NCBI RefSeq assembly: GCF_003703475.1 | Contig: NZ_RDQM01000004.1 | Span: 1-64,000 of the forward strand | Direction of reading: 5' to 3' | DNA from: Allofranklinella schreckenbergeri | GTDB lineage: Bacteria > Pseudomonadota > Gammaproteobacteria > Burkholderiales > Burkholderiaceae_C | Length of the DNA stretch: 64,000 bases | Part shown: one piece after another, positions 1-10,311 of the stretch | Layout: the number at the start of each line of letters is the position of its first letter | Numbering within the stretch: the first letter of the stretch is position 1 | The notes under the pieces: model-generated | The model's database searches: none | What the model was told of the DNA's origin: nothing | What the model saw: only the letters and a program-made list of their open reading frames with translations | Made by a program: the position numbers and the translations under genes

Positions 1-1207
1 AGCCCGTGTTGGCCGTGACCGTGCAGGTGGCATTGCCGCCATTGGGCACGGGGTTGGGCGTGCAGCTCACCGTGCCACCAGCGGCCGGGTTGGCTGTGGC
101 GGTGATGGCGTGGGTCGTGGCCTTGGCGATGAATTTGGCCGTCACGCTCTTGGCGCTGGTCACGTTCGTCAGCGTGCAGGTCGTCCCCGTGCAATCGCCG
201 CTGAAGCTGGTGAAGGTGTAGCCCGTGTTGGCCGTGACCGTGCAGGTGGCATTGCCGCCATTGGGCACGGGGTTGGGCGCGCAGCTCACCGTGCCACCAG
301 CGGCCGGATTGGCCGTGGCGGTGATGGCGTGGGTGCTGGGCGTGGCGATGAATTTGGCCGTCACGCTCTTGGCGCTGGTCACGTTCGTCAGCGTGCAGGT
401 CGTCCCCGTGCAATCGCCGCTGAAGCTGGTGAAGGTGTAGCCCGTGTTGGCCGTGACCGTGCAGGTGGCATTGCCGCCATTGGGCACGGGGTTGGGCGCG
501 CAGCTCACCGTGCCACCAGCGGCCGGATTGGCTGTGGCGGTGATGGCGTGGGTCGTGGCCTTGGCGGTGAATTTGGCCGTCACGTGCTGGGAGCTGGTCA
601 CGTTCGTCAGCGTGCAGGTCGTGCCGGTGCAATCGCCGCTGAAGCTGGTGAAGGTGTAGCCCGTGTTGGCCGTGACCGTGCAGGTGGCATTGCTGCCATT
701 AGGCACGGGGTTGGGCGTGCAGCTCACCGTGCCACCAGCGGCCGGATTGGCTGTGGCGGTGATGGCGTGGGTCGTGGCCTTGGCGGTGAATTTGGCCGTC
801 ACGTGCTGGGCGCTGGTCACGTTCGTCAGCGCGCAGGTCGAGCTCGTGCCCGTGCAATCGCCGCTGAAGCTGTCAAACACAAAGCCCTTTTTGGCCGTGG
901 CCTTGCAGATGGCGATGCCGCCGTTGGGCACGGGGTTGGGCGAGCAGCCCACCGTGCCGCTGCCTTTGGGGCTGATGGCGGTGGTGATGGCGTGGGTCGT
1001 GGTGAAGTTGGCCGTCACGCTCTTGGGGCTGGTCACGTTCGTCAGCGTGCAGGTCGTCCCCGTGCAGTCGCCGCTGAAGGCGCTGAAGGTGTAACCCGCG
1101 TTGGCCGTGGCTGTGCAGGTGACATTGCCGCCCTCGAACACCGGACTGGGCGAGCAGGTCACCGTGCCGCTGCCTGCGGGGCTGATGGCGGTGGTGATGG
1201 CGTGGGT
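1..1207. repeat. Tandem in-frame repeats, period about 219 bp
   Basis: The marker CCCGTGTTGGCC starts at 3, 222, 441 and 660, an exact 219-bp (73-codon) period. Divergent units follow with markers near 885 and 1095, giving spacings of 225 and 210 bp, all multiples of three. The units between 1 and about 880 are almost identical at DNA level. This points to recent duplication or ongoing homogenisation rather than purifying selection on protein alone. Confidence 0.95.
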
Positions 1208-2392
1208 AGCAGGCGGAATCAGCCGCACCACATCGGAGCGCATCACCGTGCCATCTCGCATGCTGAACCAACCGCCCACCAGCAGCTTGCCACTGTCTTG
1301 CAGCAAAAAGGAGGAGATGCCACGGCTATAGGTGATGACTCCGTCCACGGCGGGTGCGTTGAACTGGTTGTCCAGCGTGCCGTCGGCGTTCAGCAGGGCC
1401 AGGTGTTCGCGGGCCTGGCCGTGCACCTGGGTGAAGTTCCCCCCGATCAGGATTTGCCCGTTGGGCAGCTCTTGTACGGCCTGCACCTGTTCACTACCAC
1501 CCTGGATGCGGGGGTTGGCAAAGCTGGTGTCCAGCGTGCCATCGGCATTCAGACGCAGCAGCTTTTCGTAGGGCTTGTGCTCTACGTAAGTGAAGCCGCC
1601 CCCCACCAGAATCTTGCCGCTGGCCAGGCGGTGCAGCATCGTCACACCTGACGCAACATAGGCCAGCCCATCGTTGGCCAGGCTGCCATCGGGGTTGAGC
1701 CGGTACAGCTGCCCGTTGTTCGCCCCCGCCAGAATTTGGCCGTTGGGCAAAAGCAGCAGGCCCCCCGCCAAAAAGTGGTCGGGCAGGGTGTTTTGAAAGC
1801 TGGCATCGCGACTGCCGTCAGCGTTCAGTCGGGCCAGGCCGTGCGCGGGCGCCCCGTCCACCTGGCCGAAATTGCCAGCGATCAGAATTTTTCCATCGGC
1901 CTGCACGGCCAGATGCTTCACCAGTCGGTTATGCGGCAGCAGTGCGCTGATGGTCGGGGAGGTGAAGCTGGTGTCGCGCGTGCCATCCGGGTTCAGGCGC
2001 ACGACCCGCGATGCGGGCTCGCCAACGGGAAATTCGGTGAATCCGCCGGCCGCCAGCAGCTTGCCATCGGCCTGCAAGGCCAGGGCGAAAACCGGGCCGC
2101 CCTTGCCATCTAGCCGCTGTTCATCGGTGCCGCTGTTCACATTCAGGCGGACGAGCTCGGTGAGGAAGGTCGCCCACAGCTTGCCGTCGTGCTGCACCAT
2201 GGCATGGGTGGAGCCTTGATCGGCCTTGAACGAAGCATCCAACTTCCAGTGCTGGGCCTGGGCGGTGGCGGCTGCGCCCAAGGCCAGCGCGGCGCCGGCG
2301 GCCCAGCGGGCCAAGCGCTTCAGGCGCTCAAACTTTCGGGGGGGAGGGGGGAAAAGCTGCGGCAAGGGCCGCGCCGCCTGGCTGGGGTGCAT
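1..2392 (-). CDS. Exported delta-60 / Ig-like tandem repeat protein (5' part, runs off left edge)
   Basis: Partial gene. The frame stays open from ATG 2392 to base 1 (797 residues seen, no stop). The start is supported by AGGAGG at 2401-2406, 8 nt upstream. The N-terminus has a basic region and a hydrophobic stretch (about 31-44) ending in AQA, a likely signal peptidase I site near residue 46. Residues about 47-395 hold repeated units of the kind LNADGTLDTSF...GKILVGGNF, typical of the delta-60 repeat family, which probably forms a beta-propeller-like fold. From about residue 396 the protein changes to roughly 73-residue Ig-like repeats, each with four cysteines (in contexts such as VSCTP, ATCTV, GDCTG and TTCTL) that could form two disulfides. 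The C-terminus, and hence any anchor or sorting signal, lies outside the window. Role unknown; a surface or secreted adhesin-like protein is an inference. Confidence 0.85.
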   Translation of the reverse strand, partial: MHPSQAARPLPQLFPPPPRKFERLKRLARWAAGAALALGAAATAQAQHWKLDASFKADQGSTHAMVQHDGKLWATFLTELVRLNVNSGTDEQRLDGKGGPVFALALQADGKLLAAGGFTEFPVGEPASRVVRLNPDGTRDTSFTSPTISALLPHNRLVKHLAVQADGKILIAGNFGQVDGAPAHGLARLNADGSRDASFQNTLPDHFLAGGLLLLPNGQILAGANNGQLYRLNPDGSLANDGLAYVASGVTMLHRLASGKILVGGGFTYVEHKPYEKLLRLNADGTLDTSFANPRIQGGSEQVQAVQELPNGQILIGGNFTQVHGQAREHLALLNADGTLDNQFNAPAVDGVITYSRGISSFLLQDSGKLLVGGWFSMRDGTVMRSDVVRLIPPATHAITTAISPAGSGTVTCSPSPVFEGGNVTCTATANAGYTFSAFSGDCTGTTCTLTNVTSPKSVTANFTTTHAITTAISPKGSGTVGCSPNPVPNGGIAICKATAKKGFVFDSFSGDCTGTSSTCALTNVTSAQHVTAKFTAKATTHAITATANPAAGGTVSCTPNPVPNGSNATCTVTANTGYTFTSFSGDCTGTTCTLTNVTSSQHVTAKFTAKATTHAITATANPAAGGTVSCAPNPVPNGGNATCTVTANTGYTFTSFSGDCTGTTCTLTNVTSAKSVTAKFIATPSTHAITATANPAAGGTVSCAPNPVPNGGNATCTVTANTGYTFTSFSGDCTGTTCTLTNVTSAKSVTAKFIAKATTHAITATANPAAGGTVSCTPNPVPNGGNATCTVTANTG

Positions 2393-2427
2393 GTGCAAAA
2401 CCTCCTATGAAAAAAATGACCGGCGGG

Positions 2428-2455
2428 AAAAAACCTGCCCAAGAGACAGGTTTTT
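2428..2455 (-). promoter_or_regulatory. Leader hairpin with U-tract (possible attenuator)
   Basis: On the minus strand AAAAACCTG, a 9-nt loop and CAGGTTTTT form a 9-bp stem followed by a T run. It lies between the predicted promoter (2481-2509) and the start codon at 2392 of the repeat protein, so it would sit in the 5' untranslated leader. The stem has only four GC pairs, so it would be a weak terminator. It could be an attenuator or a leftover terminator. Confidence 0.45.
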
Positions 2456-2480
2456 GCAAATCATGTAACGAGCTGAACCC

Positions 2481-2509
2481 ATTGTAGGGCGCAGCCATGC
2501 GCTTGCCAA
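2481..2509 (-). promoter_or_regulatory. Sigma70-like promoter of the repeat protein
   Basis: On the minus strand TTGGCA (2509-2504), 17 nt, then TACAAT (2486-2481). Both hexamers are close to consensus with ideal spacing. The predicted start near 2473 gives a leader of about 80 nt before the ATG at 2392. Confidence 0.55.
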
Positions 2510-2883
2510 CGGCTAACGTTGCTGGCGTTGCTGGCGTTGCTGGGCCGGTAGCCGGCGTTGCGCCTTTGCCCAGCCGCAGGCTGGGCTGCCCTGCAAGGGG
2601 CTGCAATACGGCTTTGGTGGCAAGCCTTGGGCAGGGGGGCGCGATGGCTTGGTTTTCAGCGCCGCGCCTTTGCTGCACGGCATGCCGCATGCCTACTGGC
2701 GCCCGTGCACGGGGGGCGCAAAGTGCATAGCACGCTTTAGGGGCTGTTCAAGCGCTTGACGCGATTGGGCAGCAGCGGCTTGGAATGGAACGGAGCAGGA
2801 TGGGATGCAAGGCCGCAGACGGCCCAACCGCCCCAATCCGCCTGAGCGCCCGCCGCGCAGGCCAGGGGTTTTGAGCCGCGCCC
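2510..2883. other. Non-coding stretch between repeat protein and nqrM
   Basis: No open frame here has a ribosome-binding site or recognisable family. The only structure seen is a short direct repeat of GCTGGCGTT at 2521-2529 and 2530-2538, with diverged flanking units at 2512 and 2539. The rest reads as GC-rich spacer. Confidence 0.5.
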
Positions 2884-3069
2884 TCAGGCCTTGCCGGTAT
2901 CGCTGCCGCAGCTGCCGGGGGCCTTGCCGCAATGGCAGGTGTGATCCAGCCCCACGCTGTTGGCCAGGCCGCCGCAGGAGCCGGCAATGGGCTTGCGCCC
3001 GGCCATGACGCCAATGGCCATGCCGGCCACAACCAGCAGCATGAGGATGAGGGTGACGAGCCAGATCAT
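2884..3069 (-). CDS. nqrM: Na+-NQR maturation protein NqrM
   Basis: Small membrane protein of 61 residues: one N-terminal membrane segment (about 2-23), then RKPIAGSCGGLANSVGLDHT and a cysteine-rich tail (HCHCGKAPGSCGS context). The KPIxGSCGG signature followed by further cysteines is that of NqrM (formerly DUF539), needed to mature the Na+-NQR complex, probably by delivering iron to the NqrD/NqrE site. It is the last gene of the nqr-apbE cluster and starts a few bases before the apbE stop, so translational coupling is likely. It is slightly shorter than Vibrio NqrM but keeps the cysteines. Confidence 0.85.
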   Translation of the reverse strand: MIWLVTLILMLLVVAGMAIGVMAGRKPIAGSCGGLANSVGLDHTCHCGKAPGSCGSDTGKA

Positions 3070-4262
3070 GGTTGTGCTCCAGAAACGGATGAAGGGAAAG
3101 CGACATCAAAGGCCGCCGTGCTGCGGGTGGCGAAGCCGCCATTTTCGCTTTCGTTTTTGCTTTCGCCCGTGCGGGTGATGAACAAGGCGGCCAGGCCGTG
3201 TGCGCTGGCGTAGTCGTAGCCCGCTTCTGGCCCCAACGCCATCAGCAGGGTGGACAGGCCATCGGCCTGCAAAGCCGAGGCATGGGCCACGGTGACGGAG
3301 GCCAGCGCGTGGCGCACGGGGCGCAGGCTGCGCGCATCCAGCGTGTGCGAATAGCGCTGCCCGCCCGCCTCGCGCCAGTTGCGATAGTCGCCCGAGGTGG
3401 ACAAGGTCATGTCTTGCAGCGCGAGGATTTTCTGCGCCTGGCGCGCGTTTTCCAGCGGCGCTTCGATGGCGATGCGCCAGGGTGCGCCGCCGGGCTTGCT
3501 GCCTGCGGCGCGCATCTCGCCGGTAATCTCCACCAAATAATTGCGCACGCCTTGACCCTCCAACCACTGCGCCACGCGGTCCACGGCATAGCCAGCGGCG
3601 GTGCTGTTGAACTCAAGCCGGATGGGCGCGCTCTTGCACAGCCGCGCGCCCTCGACGCGCAGGTGCTGCATACCCACGCGCTGGCGCAGGGCTTGCAGTT
3701 CGGCCTCGGTAGGTGCTGTGGGAGATGTGGCTGCGGCGGCTACGCCGGCCGAGATGTTGGTCGTCACCGGGGCGCTGGGCCGGTGGCGAAAGCCCCAGGC
3801 TTCCAGCGCGGGCAGCAGGCTCACGTCAAACGCGCCGCCGCTGGCCGCGTGCAGGGCCTGGGCGTGCTCGGCCAGGGCGATGGCGGCGGCGGGCATGTCC
3901 ATGCAGCTGCCTGCGGGCGCGGCGTTGAAGCGGGCCAGGGCCGAGTCAGCGCGGTAGGTGGAGACGGCGGCATCGATCTCGCCCAGGATGGCCTGCACCC
4001 CCGCCTGCGCCGCCGCCAAGCCGGGCGCGCCGGATTCAGCTACGTAGCTGATCTGGTAGCTGCTGCCCATGGTGGGGCCGGTGAATTTCACGACTTGCTG
4101 AGCCTGCCCGGCGGGCTGGCAGGCCGCCAGCGCCCCAGCGGCCAGCAAGCAAGCCAGCAGTGGGCACCCCGAAGGGCGCGGGCGATGACGGTGGTGATGC
4201 TGCAATCCGCGCTGTGCGGTTCTGGCCGCTGCGGCAGCCACCCGCTCAGCCACCAAAATCAT
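3066..4262 (-). CDS. apbE: FAD:protein FMN transferase (lipoprotein)
   Basis: 398 residues. An N-terminal hydrophobic segment ends in LAAGALAAC, a lipobox, so the mature protein is predicted to be a lipoprotein facing the periplasm. ApbE-family features seen: [25 protein letters not shown], the TGEMRAAG region before PWRIAIEAP, and [12 protein letters not shown]. It transfers FMN from FAD to threonine in the DGxxGAT motifs of NqrB and NqrC, both encoded upstream. The chosen ATG (4262) overlaps the nqrF end by 17 nt, which fits coupling; a GTG or TTG slightly downstream is possible because no strong ribosome-binding site is visible. Confidence 0.92.
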   Translation of the reverse strand: MILVAERVAAAAARTAQRGLQHHHRHRPRPSGCPLLACLLAAGALAACQPAGQAQQVVKFTGPTMGSSYQISYVAESGAPGLAAAQAGVQAILGEIDAAVSTYRADSALARFNAAPAGSCMDMPAAAIALAEHAQALHAASGGAFDVSLLPALEAWGFRHRPSAPVTTNISAGVAAAATSPTAPTEAELQALRQRVGMQHLRVEGARLCKSAPIRLEFNSTAAGYAVDRVAQWLEGQGVRNYLVEITGEMRAAGSKPGGAPWRIAIEAPLENARQAQKILALQDMTLSTSGDYRNWREAGGQRYSHTLDARSLRPVRHALASVTVAHASALQADGLSTLLMALGPEAGYDYASAHGLAALFITRTGESKNESENGGFATRSTAAFDVAFPSSVSGAQP

Positions 4263-5469
4263 CCAAAAAGATGCTGTCGCGCTCCACGCCCAGGTCCAGC
4301 AGCATTTGGATGACGGCGGCGTTCATCATTGGAGGGCCGCACATGTAGAACTCGCAGTCCTCGGGGGCGGGGTGGTCCTTGAGGTAGTTCTCGTACAGCA
4401 CGTTGTGGATGAAGCCGGTGTAGCCCGTCCAGTTGTCTTCGGGCAGCGGGTCGGAGAGGGCCAGGTGCCAGGTGAAGTTGGGGTTTTCGGCGGCGAGCTG
4501 GTCGTATTCCTCGGTGTAGAAGGCTTCGCGCAGCGAGCGCGCGCCGTACCAGAAGCTGATCTTGCGCTTGCTGTTCAGGCGCTTGAGCTGGTCGAAGATG
4601 TGCGAGCGCATGGGCGCCATGCCTGCGCCGCCGCCGATGAAGACCATTTCGGCGTCGGTGTCCTTGGCGAAGAATTCGCCAAACGGGCCGTACACGGTGA
4701 CCTTGTCGCCGGGCTTGAGGTTGAACACCCAGGAGGACATTTGCCCCGGCGGCACGTCGTCGCGCCCTGGCGGCGGGGTGGCCACGCGGATGTTGAACTT
4801 GACGATGCCTTTTTCCTCGGGGTAGTTGGCCATGGAGTAGGCGCGGATGACCGGCGCATCGACCTTGGAGACGTAGCGCCAGAGGTTGAACTTGTCCCAG
4901 TCGGCGCGGTATTCCTCGGCGATGTCGAAATCCTTGTAGGCCACGGTGTGCGGCGGGCATTCGAGCTGCACGTAGCCGCCAGCGCGGAAGTCCACGTTCT
5001 CGCCCTCGGGCAGGCGCAGGGTCAGCTCCTTGATGAAGGTGGCGACGTTGGGGTTGCTCTCCACCGTGCATTCCCACTTCTTCACGCCGAAGACTTCCTC
5101 GGGCACTTCGATCTTCATGTCCTGCTTGACCGGGGTCTGGCAGGACAGGCGCCAGCCTTCGCGCGCCTGGCGGCGGGTGAAGTGCGATTCCTCGGTGGGC
5201 AGCATTTCGCCGCCGCCCGATTCGACGATGCACTTGCACTGCGCGCAGGTGCCGCCGCCGCCGCAGGCCGAGGAGAGGAAGATGTTTTGCGATGCCAGGG
5301 TTTGCAGCAGCTTGCCGCCGGCGGGCACGGTGATGCTGCGCTCGCCGTTGATTTCAATGGTCACGTCGCCGCTGGCGACCAGTTTGGAGCGGGCGAACAG
5401 GATGATGAGCACCAGCGCCAGCACGATGGCGGTGAACATGCCCACGCCCAGCAGGATTTCCGTGCTCAT
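4246..5469 (-). CDS. nqrF: Na+-NQR subunit F (NADH dehydrogenase flavoprotein)
   Basis: 407 residues, the entry point of electrons into Na+-NQR. One N-terminal membrane helix (about 5-26) anchors a [2Fe-2S] ferredoxin domain with cysteines at 69, 75, 78 and 110 ([11 protein letters not shown], then LSC). A ferredoxin-NADP reductase-type module follows, with RAYSMANYP for FAD binding, [12 protein letters not shown] for NADH binding and the terminal aromatic DDFGG. ATG 5469 overlaps the nqrE stop (ATGA). A longer in-frame upstream extension is ignored because it reads into nqrE. Confidence 0.97.
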   Translation of the reverse strand: MSTEILLGVGMFTAIVLALVLIILFARSKLVASGDVTIEINGERSITVPAGGKLLQTLASQNIFLSSACGGGGTCAQCKCIVESGGGEMLPTEESHFTRRQAREGWRLSCQTPVKQDMKIEVPEEVFGVKKWECTVESNPNVATFIKELTLRLPEGENVDFRAGGYVQLECPPHTVAYKDFDIAEEYRADWDKFNLWRYVSKVDAPVIRAYSMANYPEEKGIVKFNIRVATPPPGRDDVPPGQMSSWVFNLKPGDKVTVYGPFGEFFAKDTDAEMVFIGGGAGMAPMRSHIFDQLKRLNSKRKISFWYGARSLREAFYTEEYDQLAAENPNFTWHLALSDPLPEDNWTGYTGFIHNVLYENYLKDHPAPEDCEFYMCGPPMMNAAVIQMLLDLGVERDSIFLDDFGG

Positions 5470-6074
5470 AGCTGCACCCCCGAGAACGACATGAAGCCCA
5501 GGGCCATCAGCCCGATGGTGATGAAGGTGATGCCCAGCCCTTGCAGGCCGGCGGGCACGTCGCTGTACTTGAGCTTTTCGCGGATGCCCGCCAGCGCGGC
5601 AATGGCCAGCGCCCACGACAGGCCCGAGCCCACGCCATACACCGCGCTTTCGGCCAGGTTGTAGTCGCGCTCGACCATGAACAAGGTGCCGCCCATGATG
5701 GCGCAGTTCACCGTGATGAGCGGCAGGAACACGCCCAGCGCGTTGTAGAGGCTGGGCACGTATTTATCCAGCAGCATTTCCAGAATCTGCACCAGCGCGG
5801 CAATCACGCCGATGTAGGACAGCAGGCCCAGAAAGCTCAAATCCACCTCGGGCAGGCCGGCCCAGGCCAGCGCGCCGTCTTTGAGCAAGTAGGTGTAAAT
5901 CAGGTTATTGGCCGGCACGGTGATGGCCTGCACCACCACCACGGCAATCCCTAAGCCAATGGCCGTTTCCACCTTCTTGGAGATGGCGATGAAGGTGCAC
6001 ATGCCCAAGAAGAAGGCCAGCGCCATGTTCTCGACGAACACGGAGCGGAAAAACAGGCTGAGGTAGTGTTCCAT
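5466..6074 (-). CDS. nqrE: Na+-NQR subunit E
   Basis: 202 residues, six predicted membrane helices, homologous to NqrD with inverted topology. Opens [20 protein letters not shown] as in the family; the half-membrane cysteines that carry the intramembrane iron centre are in FLGMCTF and VNCAIMGG. Sits between nqrD (1-nt gap) and nqrF (4-nt overlap), so it is translated as part of the operon. Confidence 0.97.
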   Translation of the reverse strand: MEHYLSLFFRSVFVENMALAFFLGMCTFIAISKKVETAIGLGIAVVVVQAITVPANNLIYTYLLKDGALAWAGLPEVDLSFLGLLSYIGVIAALVQILEMLLDKYVPSLYNALGVFLPLITVNCAIMGGTLFMVERDYNLAESAVYGVGSGLSWALAIAALAGIREKLKYSDVPAGLQGLGITFITIGLMALGFMSFSGVQL

Positions 6075-6075
6075 C

Positions 6076-6744
6076 TCAGATGCCCTCCTTGCCGCTCACG
6101 TGCGGCGCCATGCGGAAGGCGGGCGCCTCGTTCTGCTCGGTCTTCCAGCTGCGCAGCGCCCAGATGATGAGGCCGATGAGGAAGAAGGCCGAAGGCGGCA
6201 GCAGCAGCAGGCCGTTGGGCACGTACCAGCCGCCGTCATTCACCGTGGGCAGCACGGCGATGCCAAACAGCTTGCCCGCGCCAAACAGCTCGCGGATGAA
6301 GCCCAGCGCCAGCAGCATGGCGCTGTAGCCCAAGCCGTTGCCGATGCCGTCAAAGAACGAGAGCATGGGCGGGTTTTGCATGGCAAAAGCCTCGGCGCGG
6401 CCCATGACGATGCAGTTGGTGATGATCAGGCCGACGAACACCGATAGCTGCTTGGACAGCGAATAGGCAAAGGCCTTGAGCGCCTGGTCCACCACGATCA
6501 CCAGCGAGGCGATGATGACCATTTGCACAATCATGCGGATGGAGCCCGGAATCTGCGCCCGGATGCTGGAGATGAACAGATTGGAAAAGCCGGTCACCAG
6601 CGTCAGCGCCACCGACATGACCAGCGCCGTCTTCAGGTTGGAGGTAACGGCCAGCGCTGAGCAAATGCCCAGAATTTGCAAGCCGATGGGGTTGTTTTTG
6701 AAGACCGGATCGAACAGGACTTGCTTGATCGTGGGTTGTGCCAT
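6076..6744 (-). CDS. nqrD: Na+-NQR subunit D
   Basis: 222 residues, polytopic membrane subunit. The start [13 protein letters not shown] is preceded by GGAGGC on the minus strand; an upstream in-frame Met lies in nqrC and is rejected. Cysteine contexts LGICSAL and TNCIVMGR match the NqrD/NqrE pair that shares the intramembrane iron site. The TGA at 6076 is adjacent to the nqrE start. Confidence 0.97.
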   Translation of the reverse strand: MAQPTIKQVLFDPVFKNNPIGLQILGICSALAVTSNLKTALVMSVALTLVTGFSNLFISSIRAQIPGSIRMIVQMVIIASLVIVVDQALKAFAYSLSKQLSVFVGLIITNCIVMGRAEAFAMQNPPMLSFFDGIGNGLGYSAMLLALGFIRELFGAGKLFGIAVLPTVNDGGWYVPNGLLLLPPSAFFLIGLIIWALRSWKTEQNEAPAFRMAPHVSGKEGI

Positions 6745-6745
6745 C

Positions 6746-7537
6746 TCAGTTGCCTCCTGCGCGCAGGTGTGCCAGGAAAGGCCCAAAGCCCTGCGGGCCG
6801 AGCCAGAAGTTCAGCAGGTGATCGACGCCGTTGCTCGTCAGCGTGGCGCCGGCCAGGCCATCGACCTGGTGCACGGCGCGCGGGCTGGCCGGATCGACGC
6901 CGCCCTTGACGATGGCGATGGCCGGCTGGCCGCTGGCGTCAAACACCTGCTTGCCCGGCCATAGCGCCTTCCAGCGCGGGTTGTCCACCTCGCCGCCCAG
7001 GCCGGGCGTTTCGGCGTGCTGGTAAAAGCCGAAACCGGCCACGGTGTTGTAGTCGTCCTTGAGCGCCAGAAAGCCGTGCAGCGTGGACCACAGGCCGTAG
7101 CCGCGCACGGGCAGCACCAAGGTTTCGGTCTTGCCTTGGGCATCTTCGACCAGATAGACCACCGTGAAGCGCTCGCGGCGGCGGATGGAGGCCGCGTCCT
7201 GCTCGGGGCGCAGGGCGTCGGAGAGGGCCGGATCCTTGGCGGCCTTGAGCGGATCGAAGCTGGCAGCCTCGTGCGCGTCGCTGAAGCGGCCGGTTTGCAG
7301 ATCGACCAGGCGCGGCTGGATGCGCTCCTTGAACAGGCGCTGCACCTCGGCGGCGGGCGCATCGGCCGGGGCCAGCCCGGCAATGGCCAGAATGTTGCGC
7401 TGCTTGTCCAGCTGCTTGTTGACCTGCTGCGTGGGCTTGAGGCTGACGGCCGCGCCAGCCACGAAGACCGAGCACACCAGGCAGACCAGCAGCGCCACCA
7501 GCAGCGTGCGTCCAATGGTTTCTTTTTGATCAGACAC
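6746..7537 (-). CDS. nqrC: Na+-NQR subunit C (covalent FMN)
   Basis: 263 residues, starting with GTG (7537) inside the end of nqrB (8-nt overlap). One N-terminal membrane helix (about 11-32) and a periplasmic FMN-binding domain. The flavinylation motif DGLAGATLT is present with the acceptor threonine at about residue 232; ApbE encoded downstream is the expected transferase. Confidence 0.96.
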   Translation of the reverse strand: MSDQKETIGRTLLVALLVCLVCSVFVAGAAVSLKPTQQVNKQLDKQRNILAIAGLAPADAPAAEVQRLFKERIQPRLVDLQTGRFSDAHEAASFDPLKAAKDPALSDALRPEQDAASIRRRERFTVVYLVEDAQGKTETLVLPVRGYGLWSTLHGFLALKDDYNTVAGFGFYQHAETPGLGGEVDNPRWKALWPGKQVFDASGQPAIAIVKGGVDPASPRAVHQVDGLAGATLTSNGVDHLLNFWLGPQGFGPFLAHLRAGGN

Positions 7538-8741
7538 GGCGTGCGGCCCTCCGCTTGATGTTGGCCCGGATGACGAAGTGGTCGATCAGCGGGGCGAACA
7601 GGTTGCCGAACAAAATGGCCAGCATCATCCCTTCGGGGAAGGCGGGGTTGATGACGCGGATCATCACCACCATCACCCCGATCAGCGCGCCGAAGATCCA
7701 TTTGCCGGTGTTGGTCATGGAGGCCGACACCGGGTCGGTGGCCATGAACATCATGCCGAAGGCGTAGCCGCCCAGCACCAGATGCCAGTACCAGGGCAGG
7801 GCGAACATGGGGTTGCTCTCCGAGCCGATGAGGTTGAGCAGCAGGCTGAAGCCCACCATGCCGATCATCACCCCGGCCACGATGCGCCAGGCGGCAATGC
7901 GCATCAGCATCAGCGCGCCGCCGCCAATCAGAATGGCCAGCGTGCTGGTCTCGCCCACCGAGCCGGGCATGAAGCCCAGGAAGGCGTCCCACCAGCTCAG
8001 GCCGCCCTGCGCCAGCGCCGCCACGCCGCCGCTGGCGGCCTGGCTGAGCGCCGTGGCGCCTGCGTAGCCATCCACCACGTTCCACACCGCATCGCCCGAG
8101 AGCGCGGCGGGGTAGGCGAAGAACAGGAAGGCGCGGCCGGCCAGCGCCGGGTTGATGAAGTTCTTGCCGGTGCCGCCAAACACCTCCTTGCCCAGCACCA
8201 CGCCAAAGCTGATGCCCAGCGCCACCTGCCACAGCGGGATGGTGGGCGGCAGCGTCAGCGCAAACAGCACCGAGGTGACGAAAAAGCCCTCGTTGACCTC
8301 ATGGCGGCGGATGGAGGCAAACAGCACCTCCCAAAAGCCCCCCACGGCAAAGGTGACGGCGTAGATGGGCAGAAAGTGCAGCGCGCCCAGCAGCATGTTG
8401 TCCCACGCGCTGGCGGGGTTGAAGCCGCCGAGCATGCGCATCAGCGCAAAGCGCCAGCCATCCTGCGCGGCCAGCAGCTCGGGCTGGGCGGCAAACACGG
8501 TGTTGGCCTGCCAGCCCACGTTCCACATGCCGAAGAACATGGCCGGGAAGGTGCACAGCCAGACCATGATCATCATGCGCTTGAGGTCAATGCTGTCGCG
8601 CACGTGCGCGGTGGAGCGCGTCACGCTGGCCGGGCGGTAGAGGAAGGTGTCCACCGCCTCGTACAAGGCGTACCACTTCTCGTACTTGCCGCCTTGGTGA
8701 AAGTGCGGCTCGATACGGTCAAAAAAAGATCGCAGGCCCAT
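7530..8741 (-). CDS. nqrB: Na+-NQR subunit B (covalent FMN, Na+ channel subunit)
   Basis: 403 residues, multi-span membrane protein related to RnfD. The start [14 protein letters not shown] is preceded by the GGAGG at the end of nqrA. The motif [10 protein letters not shown] holds the FMN-accepting threonine at about residue 230. Glycine-rich [11 protein letters not shown] and [15 protein letters not shown] are typical of the family. NqrB also binds riboflavin and ubiquinone in characterised enzymes. Confidence 0.97.
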   Translation of the reverse strand: MGLRSFFDRIEPHFHQGGKYEKWYALYEAVDTFLYRPASVTRSTAHVRDSIDLKRMMIMVWLCTFPAMFFGMWNVGWQANTVFAAQPELLAAQDGWRFALMRMLGGFNPASAWDNMLLGALHFLPIYAVTFAVGGFWEVLFASIRRHEVNEGFFVTSVLFALTLPPTIPLWQVALGISFGVVLGKEVFGGTGKNFINPALAGRAFLFFAYPAALSGDAVWNVVDGYAGATALSQAASGGVAALAQGGLSWWDAFLGFMPGSVGETSTLAILIGGGALMLMRIAAWRIVAGVMIGMVGFSLLLNLIGSESNPMFALPWYWHLVLGGYAFGMMFMATDPVSASMTNTGKWIFGALIGVMVVMIRVINPAFPEGMMLAILFGNLFAPLIDHFVIRANIKRRAARRV

Positions 8742-8746
8742 GGTGT

Positions 8747-10108
8747 TCAGCCCTCCTTCTCGATGCGGGTGAGGTTGTCCCGCAAGATCGGGCCATATTC
8801 GTACTTGCCCGCGCACACGTAGGTGCACAGCGCCAAATCTTCTTCATCCAATTCCAGGCAGCCGAGCTTTTGCGCCATCTCCGTGTCGCCCACGATCAGC
8901 GCGCGCAGCAGCTGCGTGGGCAGGATGTCCAGCGGCATCACCGCCTCGTAATTGCCAATGGGCACCATGGCGCGCGGGCTGCCGTTGGTGGTGGTGCTCA
9001 TGGGCAGCAGGCGGCGGCCCAGCAGGCTGGAGAGAAAGGCCCCGGTCACCGAATGCTTGCGTGCGCCCGGGCGCAGGTAATGCAGCATCTCGCGCTCCGT
9101 GCCTTCGTGCAGGCAGCTCACCTGAACGTGGTAGCGGCCCAGAAAGGCATACGGCCCGCTGGCCGTGCGCCCGCCCAGCACCGAGCCGGATATCACGCGG
9201 TTGTCCGCGCCTTCCAGCTCGCCGGCGGTCAGCTCCTCCAGGCTCGCGCCCAGGCGCGTGCGCAGCAGGCGCGGGTTTTTCACCACCGGCCCGCCCAGCG
9301 CCACGATGCGCTCGGTCCACAACTGGCCCGTGGTGAACAGCTTGCCGATGGCGATCACGTCCTGATAGCCGATGTGCCACACCGTGCGCGCCGCATCCAC
9401 AGGCAGCACGAAGTGGATGTGCGTGCCCGGCAGCCCAGCCGGGTGCGGGCCGTCGAACTGCTCCACCTTTACGCCCGGCACGTCCTCGCCCGGCAGCGAG
9501 GCATTGGATGATGTATGGGGCGCCTTGCACAGCACCAGCGGCGCCAGGCGCGCCAGCGCGCGCAGGCCGTGGCGGAAGTCGCCAGCGTGCGCATTGATGA
9601 TGGGGGCCGGGTCGGCCGCCAGCGGGTGCGTGTCCATGGCCGTGACGAAAATCGCCGCGGGCGTGGCGTCAGCCGCCGGAATCTTGCTGAACGGCCGCGT
9701 GCGCAGCGCCGCCCACAGGCCGCTGTGCTGCAGGTTCTCGCGCACCTGCGCGTCGCTCAGCGCGTCGAGCTGGGCCTCTTCATAACGGGCGAAGGCCAGC
9801 GCCTCTTCCTGGCCCGGCGCGCCCTCAATGTCGATCACCACCGATTGCAGCACCCGCTGCTGCCCGCGGTGAATGGCGCTGACCACGCCCGCCGCCGGCG
9901 CGGTGATGTGCACGCCCGGCTGGTTCTTGTCGGAAAACAACGGCTGGCCCGTTTTCACCCGGTCGCCCACCTGCACCGCCATCGTCGGCTTCAGGCCGTG
10001 GTAATCGGCCCCGATGACGGCCACGCGGCGCACGGCCGCAGCGTCGCCTATCTGCATCGCAGGCGCGCCAGCAAGGGGCAAGTTCAGGCCTCGCTTGATT
10101 TTGTGCAT
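8747..10108 (-). CDS. nqrA: Na+-NQR subunit A
   Basis: 453 residues, first gene of the operon and the peripheral cytoplasmic subunit. Family start [14 protein letters not shown]; a lipoyl/RnfC-like barrel segment follows ([20 protein letters not shown], then [13 protein letters not shown]), with the SLBB-type C-terminal part. The ATG at 10108 faces a divergent gene across about 200 bp. I saw no convincing promoter hexamers in that gap, although the operon promoter must lie there. Confidence 0.96.
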   Translation of the reverse strand: MHKIKRGLNLPLAGAPAMQIGDAAAVRRVAVIGADYHGLKPTMAVQVGDRVKTGQPLFSDKNQPGVHITAPAAGVVSAIHRGQQRVLQSVVIDIEGAPGQEEALAFARYEEAQLDALSDAQVRENLQHSGLWAALRTRPFSKIPAADATPAAIFVTAMDTHPLAADPAPIINAHAGDFRHGLRALARLAPLVLCKAPHTSSNASLPGEDVPGVKVEQFDGPHPAGLPGTHIHFVLPVDAARTVWHIGYQDVIAIGKLFTTGQLWTERIVALGGPVVKNPRLLRTRLGASLEELTAGELEGADNRVISGSVLGGRTASGPYAFLGRYHVQVSCLHEGTEREMLHYLRPGARKHSVTGAFLSSLLGRRLLPMSTTTNGSPRAMVPIGNYEAVMPLDILPTQLLRALIVGDTEMAQKLGCLELDEEDLALCTYVCAGKYEYGPILRDNLTRIEKEG

Positions 10109-10311
10109 CGACTGGCCTTGTCTCTCTCGTGGAAAAAAGGGCCGATTTTACGTTTGACTGACCCTCTCTCCAGAGATACCTGCGATAAAAGCAGCGATTA
10201 GCAGCAATTTCTGGCATCCCGCAACTTTCCCCATCACGTCTTGCATGAATACGCGCTCTCAACAGCGTGCATTACATTTGCCCCTTACCCCCCGATACAC
10301 GAGTTTGCGAC

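Noticed and set aside
1-1207. CRISPR-like regular repeats
   Set aside because: Period is 219 bp, coding and in frame, with no short repeat/unique spacer pattern.
110-1651. Long plus-strand open frame (513 codons) and repeated 71-codon plus-strand frames
   Set aside because: They are opposite-strand shadows of the 219-bp repeats; the minus-strand frame has a signal peptide, ribosome-binding site and family match.
4246-5664. 452-codon plus-strand frame antisense to nqrF
   Set aside because: Shadow of nqrF/nqrE, which match the family throughout.
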